This document shows positions 39,001 through 51,570 of a stretch of 64,000 nt of DNA, piece by piece (the first letter of the stretch is position 1; each line of letters starts with the position of its first letter). Made by a program: the position numbers and the translations under genes. Location: assembly GCA_003260075.1 (NCBI GenBank), contig QLIY01000131.1, positions 1-64,000 of the forward strand, in the 5' to 3' direction. The DNA is from Phallusia mammillata (Eukaryota; Chordata; Ascidiacea; Phlebobranchia; Ascidiidae). The notes beneath the pieces were generated by a model. It searched no databases. It saw only the letters and a list, made by a program, of their open reading frames with translations, and was not told where the DNA came from.

Positions 39001-40162
39001 GATTTGAAAATAAAGAAGAATTGTCATTATGCTTCACTCGAGTATATGTGCCTGCTTTTTTACCATTTGTTGTTTGTACAGATTTGGTTGCTACATTTTG
39101 TTCTGGTAAAATAGAATAGGTAATAATAAATCTCCGTTAAGTTAAATTTATTAAAACATCATCAAGTCATTCATCCTTATGACTTCACGATGAATATATT
39201 TCGCATTTGCGGTATCTTATTCAAATAGAACGTTCATTATAGTCTTTATTCACCAAACAACAAGCTGGGAGATTCTAGTTTAAATCTAAAGTATACACTA
39301 TTATTAAATTAAAATATTTTTTTATACTACTATTAATATTGATACAATACTTGACTGTTATTTATTATTGTTATTATTTATTATTTTTATTATTATTGTT
39401 ATTATTTGTTGTTTTACATCGCCGAAAAACGCAAAGCGATTAAATGTGGTATAAGCTTCAGTTGTAATTGCTTTTAATCGCGGTGTTGTTCGCATCCATA
39501 TAAGGGTTGTGAAGAGCGAACCGATTGTCGGCTTCTTCAAACAATGCAACGTGTTCACGTAAATTAGAACGCGTTTTTCTCTGTCGCTTTCTAAAACTTC
39601 CTCCCGATCAACTGTTGCGATTATTGCGGCGTGCGTTTGTTTGCAAATATTTGGAAAAAATCTTAACAAAACGAAATGCGATGTTAAGAAATACCGCACA
39701 ATAAATATGGACCTAATTAAATACAAAACCACTAAAAAGTTTGGATATAAAGAATGCATTGAATTGCATATGTTTTAGCACTTGCTGTTGCCTTCGTCTG
39801 TACAAGGTGCTAAATAAACATTAACGAAGTGAAGAGAAACAAAATGCAATTAGGCTCTTGTTTAGAAATTTCGGTATAACTTTTTTTCTCACAACATTGG
39901 AGATATTAAAATAAATAAAGAAACGAAACCGACCGAAATGTCACTTCATGGCCGGTTTTACCCTAGTTTGAATGTAAAGGCATGTACTTGTTGTACAACG
40001 AAGGTTTGGCCAAATCGTTTCATACAATACCAATGAAAAATAATCGGAATACGCAAAACATTTGGCAAATAGGACTTTACACTCACCGGCGTTGAGATGA
40101 ACCTTCGTAGTTTCAATCCTTTCAGAAATTTAAACTCTTCACCACACAATTGACCAATAAAC
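39001..40162 (-). CDS. Possible exons of an unidentified minus-strand gene
   Basis: Two exon candidates have good splice sites and open frames. The first is 40087-40162 (acceptor TGTGTTTTAG, donor CCG/GTGAGT), reading FIGQLCGEEFKFLKGLKLRR. The second is 39001-39102 (donor ATC/GTAAGT), reading through KKAGTYTRVKHNDNSS. Between them a GC-richer stretch (39458-39600) has two competing open frames, one ending with a stop and AATAAA-rich sequence beyond. The phases of the three pieces do not join simply. I do not recognise the family; a receptor cytoplasmic tail is one guess. Low confidence. Confidence 0.2.
39355..39412. repeat. TTA/TTG microsatellite
   Basis: Imperfect TTATTATTG-type trinucleotide repeat of about 58 bp. 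Confidence 0.8.
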
Positions 40163-43100
40163 CTAAAACACAAATTGGAATAAATCCTTAAAACTTAAGA
40201 GACAGATTCCAAATCATCCGAAAAACGCCGTATTAGTCCCCTCTCGAAGCTGTTTCCCGCCAACGCATTCAACGTAGTAAGTACTCTAATTATCAACTTA
40301 CAAACACGTTCCACGAGCTGCCACCCACCCGTGATTATAACCACGCAGTGAAAGGGGCAATCAGGTCGCGGTACACTATTTCCATCTGGCCCTATTTAGA
40401 CAGAAACAGGCCCTTTCTGTGTATGTAAGTTTTAGGCGCTATATCTGATGAATGTTTATCAGTTTTTTAGCATGTGAAAAGGGTTAGCCTAAAATGGTAT
40501 CAAAATCTGTCTAATAGTCGGTTTATGTGAGCGAAAATAGTCAGCTTTTATGCAACGAAGTAGTGTTGAGCACAAACTTATTATTGAGATTTTTTTGCCG
40601 TTTACCAATTTTACCTATTGACATGTGTGACTACAAAACAACATACGTATGTTGTACGTCAAGAAGGTTTAGATATTTTGTGGAAAGTAACAGAATTAGT
40701 TAGCAAACAAGAAAGTTGTAGTGACCCTGACAGGTCTTTGAACGCAGCAAAGTGCACATTTCTTTTGATTTAGATGTTCAAAGAGATCAAAGAGACTTCA
40801 TTAAACAAAGCACTTCAAACATATTTACATGAAACTAGGTTCAGATCTGTATGAGCCACTTGCCCTCACAATTCTTGGTTAATATGTGAGAAACGTTGAT
40901 CATTTATTTTAATGTTTTAAATACTCCCATGGTACACCGCAACATGATGTGCTATTGAACGGTTGCTAATACATCATTGTTTATAGCAAACTCTTATGCG
41001 TTGACATATTTGACATGATCAAGGTAAATACATAATACTTGATGCTAGCGGTTAAAATTAAATACCAATCATTTGTGCTGCGACCTCAGGCGAGGGAACA
41101 ACTTAAAACTCACAATAATAGCTGGTATCACATCAAACCATGTTAGCACAATTGACTTCAAAGACAAAGATTTGGTTTTGTGAAAGCGTATACAAAAAAC
41201 AATGGGACTATGTATCGCACAGGCTTTAAGAAACTTTATGATAAAATAGATTTCAACAAATTTTCGGTTTCAACAGGTTAAAAATAAAGTTTAAGCTTAT
41301 TTTTACCATTTTTTTCAATGCTGTAGACATATGATTGCAAGAAAGTGTAATGAAACCAGTTAAATACGCATGTGCGTTTAGAAATCGTTTTTATTTGCGT
41401 TTACGCGAACATAAATGCATGGCAAGCTAAAAATACCTTAACGTCAGGAGAGTATTGCATTTCAAATAAGTTTCTCTTTGCAAAGTAATATGATAATGGT
41501 TAATGGCGACGCGTTTGTGCCAGCTACGATGCGAGTTACAAAAACTAGTTCGTTTTTCTTTTACACCGCAGTTTGACCGATATGAATTATACATTGACAC
41601 ACACTATGACCTGGCATGCATTGCGGTGTAGCGCCCAGCGGGAAAGGCGTAACTCTTGTAGCGTAAAACAGTGTAAAAGAAGAAAAAAAGCAGTGTTATG
41701 GTAAAGGCATTGATTTATTAGCGTCAAATTTTGAAACTAAGTAAGAAATTTCGAAATTTACCAAAATGAGGCAGCTCTGTGCATTTATTAATAACGCAAA
41801 AGCAAAGGGTGTTTTTGTTTATGTACACCCTTTGTAGCCATAAGTTTTGACGTGCGTCCTTACCTAAATTGTTTACATTCAAAACGTGTCTCATGTTTTC
41901 GATGCATGTTTTAGTGACAAACAAATTGTACTCAAAATTAAATTAGCAACTTGAGGCAAATCGAAATTTACCTACGAATCACTTTGCTGTCGTTTTGTCG
42001 AATGAAACAATAATTTGTTGGTGCGTTTTTAGGATATTTGCCGCTTGAAAAGTATGAAAAAAACAAATATCATAAAATTAAACATGTGTAGTTAAATTTG
42101 AACCTGTAAGGTATAATTTCAAAAACAAGTTTGTTTTCGTTAATTACCTAATTAGTTCAGCGTTAATTGCATAATTTGTTGAAAGCAGATGCGCTTATAG
42201 CTTGGATTAATTTGAGTGCGAAAGGCCACGAAAACACTGAAAATAATATTGGGAGACGTATAGTGAAATATTGGAGACGTGAAGTGAAAAAAGGAACATT
42301 ATTTTCTGGTGGAAAATAAGCGGTTGTACACGTCGTAAATGTTGTGGGCAGGTGGTAAATGGAATTTAATGCGGAAAAGTAAAACGACTGGATTAAACCG
42401 TAATTGGTTTTCTTAAGCAAGAATTACAACAATACATGAATAATTAACTAAGCGCCTTTGCCAGGTAAAGCACACAAAAGACTTTGCAGTTTGGCATCGC
42501 TGGTTGTAGCCAGAATTACCGCAAACTAGTGTTTCTATATTCGCGCTTGAAAACTGTGCGGTAGCGTAAAACACGCAATGCTGTAAAGATTATTTCTTGT
42601 TGTTATTGTTGTTTGTTTATCGTAGCTGTATAGTGATTGCAAACGTCAGCAAATCACAAAATATAAACAAAACACAAACTAATTCCAAATGATTTGCTAA
42701 ATGAAAAAAATAAACATTATGTATCTCGCAGAAACTATTTCAAACATACATCTTTACAAATCATAACAAGATACACAGCATAAGCTTTCAGTTGTAAACA
42801 AAACTATTTTCAAACAGCTTTTCGAGAAGTTACACTTCCAAGTAAATTTAATACCTTTTAATCTTGAGTACACGTTAGTAGCTCTTGTCATGTTATGGGA
42901 AGACTACCGGATTAAGGGAGTGTTCATTTAAATCTGCGACTACGGGCATTCGAACGACGGAAACTGCTCAAACAATAGAACTCCGTAGTAGCGTTGACCG
43001 CTTTACGCGATTTATAACGTGTGACAACGTGTCCGACTGTACAGTAAATATCTTTTGTGGACAGACGTTTTTGATTTGTGTTGATTGAGAGGAGAGAGTG

Positions 43101-43318
43101 GCAGTACCCAAAGAGGCGGTTTAGATTGATGTTAGTTACACTTGCAGTTAGTTTTGTCTTATGTCAGTAGAATACTTGAGTTTTCGTCTGATTATTTAAC
43201 CGAAATGTTTCTGAGCTGGTCAGATTGGAATGAAGTTTTTTTTATAAATGAATCTCAATGTTAAAAATGCTTTATTTGATTCAGAGTTCCACTTAACGCT
43301 ATGTGTTAATGCTAAACA
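40163..43318. other. Intergenic upstream of the ZP gene
   Basis: AT-rich DNA with short reading frames only. No family, RNA gene or transposon terminus was recognised. The ZP promoter presumably lies near its right end. Confidence 0.45.
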
Positions 43319-46300
43319 ATGCTACAAACCCTGATGTTTTGGTGTGGCATACTCTTATTGGCTTCATGTTTGCAAGTTCAATCACAACTAGTTGTAGTTG
43401 GCAGTCGGTATGGCAACTACACGTACGACGATTATAAAGAGGATATTTTAACGCCTTCAGTCGGTAAGTTATATACGCTCGAAACGGCAAACAAAATTTA
43501 AGTTCGTTTAGTTTTATTTTATATTGTTAGTGTAAATAGCTACTTCGAAGAACAAGGTTTTTGATATTACGCGGCTATAATCGAATCAATCAAGCGATAT
43601 TGAACAGTGTTTCCTCCGCACTTGTAAGTTTAAAATATTGCGCAACTCTTCACACACACTACGCTTTGTGATGACAATGTAGGTGTAGCCTAAATAGTGG
43701 AACCTTGATCCAATGACTAGGTTCTCCATTTCTTGCGCTTACCACTTTTCTATATAATCCAGCTGTTTCTGACTTGGTGTTTGTGGCGACGTTGATTGGA
43801 TTGTTCTTAACGAGCAAATTTGACTTGGGTCACCGATCGAACACATCGAAAAGGCCTAGAATGGCTCGATAAATGACTTATTGCAAATCAAAACAATTTT
43901 TTATTTATCTTCACTAAAATTATTCATAATTTCGAAATGACCTTTGAAGGCTATGTCGTTTTTATTCAAACTGAATTCTTTTTTTTTACTAAAATCAATA
44001 ATTTTTTTCGGAATGTCTAAATGCATTTTGTCGTTTTCAGTAAATGTGGTTTGTTCCCCTACCACGATGTGCATCTCATTGAGCAAGAACTGGCTGCAGG
44101 AACAGTGGGAGGTGAACAACTTTAAACGAGTCACTCTCATCGAATCGTGCGACCAATCAAAAGACGCCAACGACACGCACGTGACCTTGTGCACTGAAGC
44201 GAGTCTGCTGACGTCATGTGGCACCACCTTCACAGTGGTAAACATGTGATCTTTAATTGGTGGAACTTTTTAAAGTGACAAGTTTTTGCCAACATAATCA
44301 GCAAAACTGCGAATCGATCTATATGGCTGGCATTATTTTGTGGGGTTTGTTTCTTGCAGAATTATGGTTCTAAAAGAAGGGTTCTATAGGACCCTACTGC
44401 AGGGGTAGGCAATCTTTTAAACGCCGTGTGGCTGTTTACTTGTTATGGCAGAATGATAATGGCTTCGCGTGCCAACTTTTTTTAGTGAATTATAGTTTTT
44501 TTGGTGACAAATATATTGTGTGATTTTTCCAACCCCTGGTTAGCAGCTGGTGTCAAAATAGATTTATGTTTAATTAAACGATAGCTTGTTTCTTCCGGCC
44601 CATTTACATTTAATGTTACCTTTTTTCTGGGGTTTTAATATTAACTGTTTGTATACAATATTCGCGCGGCCCATGGTTATGATTTCTATTTTATTTGAAC
44701 TTTTATGTGCAAACAGGGCTGCTTTTTTCAAGTTTTAAATAACTTTTGTAATTACAGTGTGTCGTGCTACTAAATAGACGATATAGCAGTGGTTCCCAAA
44801 CTTTTTCATATTTTTTTCAAATTTTTTTCCCTTTGCCATTATTTCGAGGGCTCGCGGTCCTTACGCCTAAATGTGTATTTCATAAAAACGAAAGTTGATT
44901 TTATGATTTTAGCTAGTTATGCAAAATTGCGCATAACAATCATCTGTAGCGACTGATCACTTGCTAGATCTAATCCTTAATTGAAGTCCTTTTTGTGCAC
45001 AATTATATCCGTAATGACTTTGTATTGGTACAAAAGTTAAGTTGAGTTACAGTGATGATGATATTAAAGTGATGTAGCATCGTTCGAAACAACATGTATA
45101 TATACGTACAATTGTCAACGACAAACAGTCAACAAAAGGTGACAACATATGGTATACAGCTGTGTGGAATTAAATGCTTGAGGTGTTGATTGATTTACTT
45201 GACAAATACGTTTGTACAGATCATAATCCCACATAGGTATCCCCCCTGACAAGTGTTTTCTGTATAATGGTACAAATTACGATTGGGGTAAATTTGATAA
45301 AAGTTCGACTTTTCACATCACCAAACACATAAGCGACCGCCACCAAACAGTTCTTTCCAATGACCATTGCGCGCTATTCGTTCTTCGGACAGCATAGTCT
45401 TTTAAATTGTTCCACGACTTGTACGTGCTTGGTCAGTGTCTTCATTGGTGTACAGAGGTCGGCATGATTGTTTGTTTACTTCAGCGCAGTCATTTCTTAA
45501 GCGGTGTTTGCTTGTGTATTGGTGAATGTTACTTGGCCTTGTCCGGATGGAAAAACTTTAAAAACAAAAATATAAACAGCAAAATTGCGGCAAACGTATT
45601 GTGATAACTATTGAGTGTAGGTGAAGAGGTATGTCAAAAAAATAGTTATCGGGCCAAACAAGAAATTATGCGTGTGTACGTTGATAACGGTTTGCAAAGT
45701 TCTCTACACCCTAATACTAAGCTCAACTCGCTAGCTTTGAGACATCACGGATTTGCTTTGCGAGGAGCTTACGTTCCCTAATGCAAGGATTTACAGACCG
45801 TGGGATCAGACAGTAAAAATGAATGAATGCAATACAATAAGGCAGCCTTGCGACCTGCTCAATACGATTTCCCACATAATCGCAACCTCAGTGAGTCGAG
45901 GGTTTCTAAAGATGACATGCCGGCGACTTTCATTAATCGCTCGGTTTGCGCGTTTTGCTCATAAACCGCACATTAGGTAGATTGTTATTCCACCGTATCA
46001 AAAACACACGTTACATATTTCTCCGTACAAGTTATAGTTTAGTTGGCATCTTAAATCTACCATACACTAAAAAGTTATCAAAACTTGAGACAATTACGCA
46101 ATATATTAAACTTTGACATATCCCAAGTTTGGGCTAGGCGTTAAATCTTAAAAGTGTAAATAAATGTAACATAACACAAAGTTAGGCGTAGCTTGGTAAT
46201 ATAACGTTCATCAATGTACAAACCTAACTCTGAGCGTTTTTCACAAACAACATCGTCATCGACGTTCTGGTCCAGTTTGCTTTGTTCGCTTCTTTTTGCT

Positions 46301-48742
46301 TGTTTTCCATTTCCGTGGCGATTTTTGCTATTTCAGTTCACGTCGCTGCTTGGTTGGTTGAAGTAGGTTGAAGTATCAAAGTATCAGAAGGTGTTGCGAG
46401 TTCTGATCACGACGGGGTATCACCATTCATGTAGCGGCTCCGACGTTTGCTGGGTCTGATCCTTAATTGAACTTCGTAGGTGCACTGTTATATCCGTTGC
46501 GACTTTGTATTAAAACGAAAGTTAAGTTGAGTTACAGTGATGATGATATTAAAGTGATGTAGCATCGTTCGAAACAACATGTATATATACGTACAATTGT
46601 CAACGACAAACAGTCAACAAAAGGTGACAACATATGGTATACAGCTGTGTGGAATTACATGCTTGAGGTGTTGATTGATTTACTTGTCAAATACGTTTGT
46701 ACAGATCATAATCCCACACATCCAAAGACAGCTTGTGACATCACAAACAGGACAAAAAACATTACGATTGTGCGCGAACNACATCACAAACAGGACAAAA
46801 ACATTACGATTGTGCGCGAACAATTGCATTTTTGATAGTTTTCATTTAATAAAGGCCATTGTTTAGCAATGAAGACAGTCGATTCTCAATTCTACTTTGA
46901 TTTAAACTTATTTAGTGGCACAAACTGACGCCAAATAAGATTATAGAATTACTTAAACCGCTTCGCGGTCCCCCAAAAATTGCCTCACGGCCCCTAAAGG
47001 AGCGCGGACCCCAGTTTGGGAACCGCTGAGATATAGGGTCAATTGGCCTTTCATTGACCTGCCACGCAGTTACTTTTGTTGAGCAATTTCCTTCATTTTT
47101 GAAACCGTGACAAATAAACCATTGATTAATTAAAAATAATAACTTCCCAAAAGTTATAAAGTAACACATGTTGTTGTTTGCAGAACGACAGTCACGTGAT
47201 TTACTCTAACAACGTCACAGTTCAAGAGGTGACAGGCAACAAATCAAGCGTGACCAGCATGAGGACGTTGCCATGGAAATGTGTGTATCCGGTTCGACTT
47301 TTGGTCGGAGTAGAATTCATTCCACAAATCAGGTGAGAAAAACGCCACGACCCCCTTGTTGTTATTAAACAAACCTGCACCACACAAGTCGAGTTGTTTA
47401 CTCATGGACCTAAAATGATGTGTTTTTACAAGACGAGTTTTTATCAGAATCACAATCATGTCAGGTCCGTTTTAGTTGGTGGCTGTTAATAATAGTAAAT
47501 TAAATCTGCATTTTTTTAAGACTTAAATCAAGATTTAAACTACAATAATAGCAATGTCATTAACTGCTTACAAAATAATTTTTAATGTAACTTTTTACAA
47601 AACACGCTGTAATTGTTGCATTGATTCGAAAATTTAAAGTTGGCATTATAGACTAAGTCGCTAAGTGAATCTGCGACTGATTTTTTTATCAACGTTTCGC
47701 TTTTTCAGTCCCACGACTCAATTTTTGGGACAAAAGTCTGGAGAGGGTGTTTTTCGTGCCGCAATGTTTATGTATAAAGACGAAGATTACACTTCAATCT
47801 ACGAATACTCGCCCACTCTACAAATGGATGACAGGTGGGTACAAAATCAGATCAGAATTTCTTAGACCAACCTACTTAACAATACACAAGTTGTAGCAGA
47901 TAACATTTCTATTCATATGTCATAGACCTGGAAAATTCTTGTATGATGGTGTTTTTTTATAATCGTTGTTTTTTATGCACTCGGATTATTTCCTTTCGTA
48001 AATTAACAGATGTGTTGTAATTTCACTTGATATTGACACACATACTTAGATAAACGCTGTATGTTATAAAATTTAAACGCAGTACGAACCGAACCAAAAA
48101 TACACCAAGTTATGAGCCTGAATTAAACTATATTTTAGGATTCGTGTTCGAGTACAACTTCTCCAGGGACCATCCCTAGCTAAAGTCCAAGTAACCAGAT
48201 GTTGGTCTACTCCAGAACCACTAGAGAGCGCTCAAGATGCCTACGAATACGAGCTAATTCGAAGATAGTAAGTCCGTAAAACTTACAATTATGAAACACC
48301 TCGCACAGTTACCATGGGAGGTGTAAATGTTCAGTGACAAAGGAACACTTCTGAAGCAATTATTCCATTTCAATCTTTAATTGAGTTGATTAAACCGCAA
48401 TCACAATTCACAGCGTGTTCAGTAAATTAGGCAGAAAACTATTTTATTTAAAGGCGTCGTTACCAAGTACTGAGAGGCAGTAACACTTTGTTGTCAAGAT
48501 CCGTACCAGCTCAAAACACGCCCATCGCAACTTAACCTTTAGAACAGTGATTCTCACATTTTAAACTTGTGACCAGAGTTATAAGTCGGGTCGGGTTCGG
48601 GCTTAGGTTTCTTTAAAAAACGGACTTTCCACTCTGTGCCAGTATTTTTTTTTAATAAATTTAACTAGCTAAGTAGAAAGTTGCTGGACCAGACCTAATG
48701 TCAAACAGCCCTAAAACACATTGTTCAAGATCCATCGTCTAT

Positions 48743-48816
<74 letters not shown>

Positions 48817-51003
48817 AGGGCTTCTCAAAAACGAATCGGGTTCGGGTCGGGCTTGTACTTTCTGGTTCGGGACGGGCTCGAATTTCAGGCCCGTTTACAA
48901 CTCTGCTTGTGACACAATAACAAACTCTTCTTTCGCCGCACATTTTGCACTTAGCCTACTAAGCACAAACAATAGCCAAAAACCAAACAAATTGCAACTG
49001 ATGAATCTCACTTTGGCAACAAACAATAAACTGTGGCTAGCGATCTTATGGCCTACACACCTTTGCCAAAGCCCTAACCTAAAGCGTAATATCACAATTG
49101 CATTATGCAAACATCCTGCTTTAGAAAGTTTAGTTGCGACGAAGACATAACCGGTGTTGCTAAATATATTCGACGTCTTTTCTTGCAGTTGCCCTTCACC
49201 TGTGTCGTACGAAGCCGATGTAAACGTCATTTCTAACGGGGAACACAAACATGTCACGTGGGAGTCAAACGTGTTCCGCTTCGTTGGTTTTCCAAACGTC
49301 TACCTTCACTGCTCATTGCGTGTATGCTTTGACGGGGACGACTGCGTCAAGGTGGGAGCTTTAACGAGTTTATTTTGACTAAAGGGCTATGGGGTGTGCA
49401 ACCTGCGGCCCACCCCCCCCCCCTTTTCCAAACGTCTACCTTCACTGCTCATTGCGTGTATGCTTTGACGGAGACGACTGTGTCAAGGTGGGAGCTTTAA
49501 CGAGTTTATTTTGACTGAAAGTCCACTTCAGCCTGGTTTTTTGGTTTCGGCGCTAAGGGGTGTGCAACCTGCGGCCCGTGGGTCAAATGCGACTCAATGA
49601 ATAAAGATTGTGCGGCCCGCAGAGACGCTTGAATTTCAAATGTACTGGCAAACGAGTCCAATCATTTTGTATTTTTGAGCAGATCAATGCGGCCGGTGCT
49701 ATTTTTCTGCGACCTGACAATAATGCGTCTAGAATCAAATGCGAATATTACTTGTTAACTCAATATTTGGAGTGCAACGGAGTAAAATCACCTTGTTTTA
49801 TAGTAAGGTGCGATCCCTGATCTAATCATGGTATTGATTTTGCCCCCACAGTGACGAAGTTTGCACACCCCCCCCCCAATAATGCGTCTAGAATCAAATG
49901 CGAATATTACTTGTTAACTCAATATAGGCATATTTGGAATGCAACAAAGTAAAATCACCTTGTTTTATAGTAAGGTGCGACCCCTGACTTAATCATGGTG
50001 TTGAATTTGCCCCAACAGTGACAAAGTTTGCACATCCCTGTTTTAAATTGTTATTTTTCGCTTAAAATTTGAAAACAGCCTTGCTGCAAGAACCGGCTAA
50101 AGAAACTCTCGCTAAACCATTTTTTTTCAGACATGCGACGGAGATATAGTTTCAGCTCTTAACCGGCGAAAACGACGCGAAATCAACCCTGACAACGTGG
50201 TAGTGTCACTTGGTCCGCTCAAACCCGGAAGTGGAGTTCCCACGGTGGGCAGGAACGCAGAATCGCAAGCGGAACTAACAACGACCACAAACAGACCTGA
50301 AAAGATCAAAGAAACCGAAGTTTACCTGCTGGGACTTCCCCGTAAGTGAAATGTTTGTATAAGCACAAGAAGCAACTGTATGAGATAATCAAGTTTAAAA
50401 TCAGACCCGCAACCGCCTTGTGACAAATCTTCCCTGTAACAAATCGGGATGCTCATCGTTTTTTTTTTACCAATACTTCCCCCCCCCCAGATAATCAAGT
50501 TTAAAATCAGACCCGCAACCGCCTTGTGACAAATTTTCCCTGTAACAAATCGGGATTGCTCATCGTTTTTTTTTTACCAATACTTAAACCCTTACGCGAC
50601 AACCAAGCAAAACTGCCAAATGAGACCGTTTTACAAACTGGACTGTAAATGACAATTTCTTTTCGCAGGTATCGCTGTGTACATTCTAATCATTGTACTC
50701 GTCGTTGTAACACTGGCCATGGTATTTGCCTCGGCTATATGCATAGTGCGGAGATCGAAAGCGAGAAAAAAAGTCACACTGACGTCATCAGCGGGAGACC
50801 CCCCCCCCCTGTACATTCTAATCATTGTACTCGTCGTTGTAACACTGGCCATGGTATGTGCCTCGGCTATATGCATAGTGCGGAGATCGAAAGCGAGAAA
50901 AAACGTCACACTGACGTCATCAGCGGGTGACGTCAACAAGCAGCCGGTTGTGGAAGCGACGTCGTACTCCGAAAATCGATCGGTTGCTATGCCAACCGGC
51001 TGA
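43319..51003 (+). CDS. ZP-domain single-pass membrane protein
   Basis: Secretory zona-pellucida-module protein; such modules polymerise into extracellular coats and matrices. Eight exons: 43319-43463, 44041-44237, 47184-47332, 47709-47834, 48139-48267, 49189-49351, 50131-50341, 50669-51003, all in phase. Exon 1 encodes a signal peptide (FWCGILLLASCLQVQS). ZP-N follows from VNVVCSPTTMCISL with paired cysteines. HVIYSNNVTVQEV and the ZP-C stretch AAMFMYKDEDYTSIYEYSP are typical, as is the RCWSTPEP region. A dibasic RRKRR (exon 7) is a likely furin-type site before the transmembrane segment VYILIIVLVVVTLAMV and a short cytoplasmic tail. The assembly doubles the membrane exon in frame around a C-run, giving 484 instead of about 440 residues. 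Specific orthologue not recognised. Confidence 0.85.
44400..44538. mobile_element. hAT-like remnant in ZP intron 2
   Basis: Starts CAGGGGTAGGCAATC and a candidate right end CCAACCCCTG stands at 44529-44538. No target duplication matches. Confidence 0.4.
44787..47028. mobile_element. Large hAT element in ZP intron 2 (2.2 kb)
   Basis: Starts CAGTGGTTCCCAAACTTT and ends CAGTTTGGGAACCGCTG. Flanks CGATATAG (44779-44786) and AGATATAG (47029-47036) match at 7 of 8 positions. It holds no transposase frame that I can see. Two ~260-bp internal direct repeats (about 44970-45235 and 46460-46722) bracket 1.2 kb, and a small false duplication surrounds N at 46780. Confidence 0.78.
48747..48814. other. C-run of 68 nt, probable sized gap
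   Basis: Lies in ZP intron 5 inside a GGGTTCGGG-rich repeat (about 48585-48900). Confidence 0.7.
49288..49596. repeat. Duplication of ZP exon 6 end around C-run (49413-49423)
   Basis: The last 64 nt of exon 6 and its donor (from 49288) recur from 49424. The left copy lacks about 40 nt of intron present in the right one, so the two alleles also differ by an indel. The second copy is not an extra exon. Confidence 0.82.
49555..50040. mobile_element. hAT element in ZP intron 6, same family as 16076-16362
   Basis: Starts AAGGGGTGTGCAACCTGC and ends AAAGTTTGCACATCCCTG. The interior GCGGCCCGCAGAGACGCTTG closely matches the DNAAF3-intron element. A gap duplication (49719-49867, 49878-50030; C-run 49868-49877) inflates it. 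No clean target duplication seen. Confidence 0.65.
50383..50586. repeat. 96-bp duplication around 10-nt C-run (50479-50488)
   Basis: AGATAATCAAGTTTAAAATC begins both copies (50383 and 50489). ZP intron 7. Confidence 0.82.
50678..50931. repeat. False in-frame duplication of ZP membrane exon
   Basis: Bases 50678-50798 recur at 50810-50931, separated by 11 C. Copy plus run is 132 nt, a multiple of three, so the frame stays open and a prediction gains a second transmembrane segment. The copies differ by a Phe/Cys and a Lys/Asn change. Confidence 0.88.
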
Positions 51004-51140
51004 AGTTGAATGTTGTAAGTTTATTATATAACTGTGCGTTTGCTTTTTACAAGTATTATTCCTGTTTTTTTTCTGACGTTGCTGAACCGCAAATTATGAT
51101 TTGTCTTACACAGACATCTGCTGCTTGACTGTTCAGCCCA

Positions 51141-51146
51141 AATAAA
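51141..51146 (+). terminator. Poly(A) signal of the ZP gene
   Basis: AATAAA 138 nt after the ZP stop codon, in the 567-bp space between the convergent ZP and RAD1 genes. A minus-strand AATAAA (51020-51025) lies to its left. Confidence 0.55.
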
Positions 51147-51570
51147 ACTTCTTTTTATCGTTTGTCCCCGGTGTATTGAAAATGCAGAACGTTTTTTTTC
51201 TTGTCTATGTAGAAAAATACATGTTTGGGTAGCCGATAGGTTGAATTGACAAATTCTAATCACAAATTTATGCTATACCACGAAAGATATACTAGAGCTG
51301 CTTTATACAAAAGTTTTTGACAAAATACAAACCCTTTTTGTGTCTGGCCATATGCAAGGAAATTTTTTGCCATAAACAATAAGTCATTTGAAATACAAAA
51401 CCTACAGTACTTTTTATCTTTCTCGTGAAGGAAGTCAATCTTTGTCAAATTTGTGTACCAACACTTGTGCCAATCCGATGCTCAAGAACAGCAGTAATTC
51501 TCATACAACACAACTCACTGGTCTCGCTACCATTCACAGATTGCAGCACTTTGTGCAGCAATGTGGTTGT

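Noticed and set aside
48698-49257. 150-residue poly-Pro frame and opposite poly-Gly frame in ZP intron 5
   Set aside because: Crosses a 68-nt C-run and an intron of a well-supported gene.
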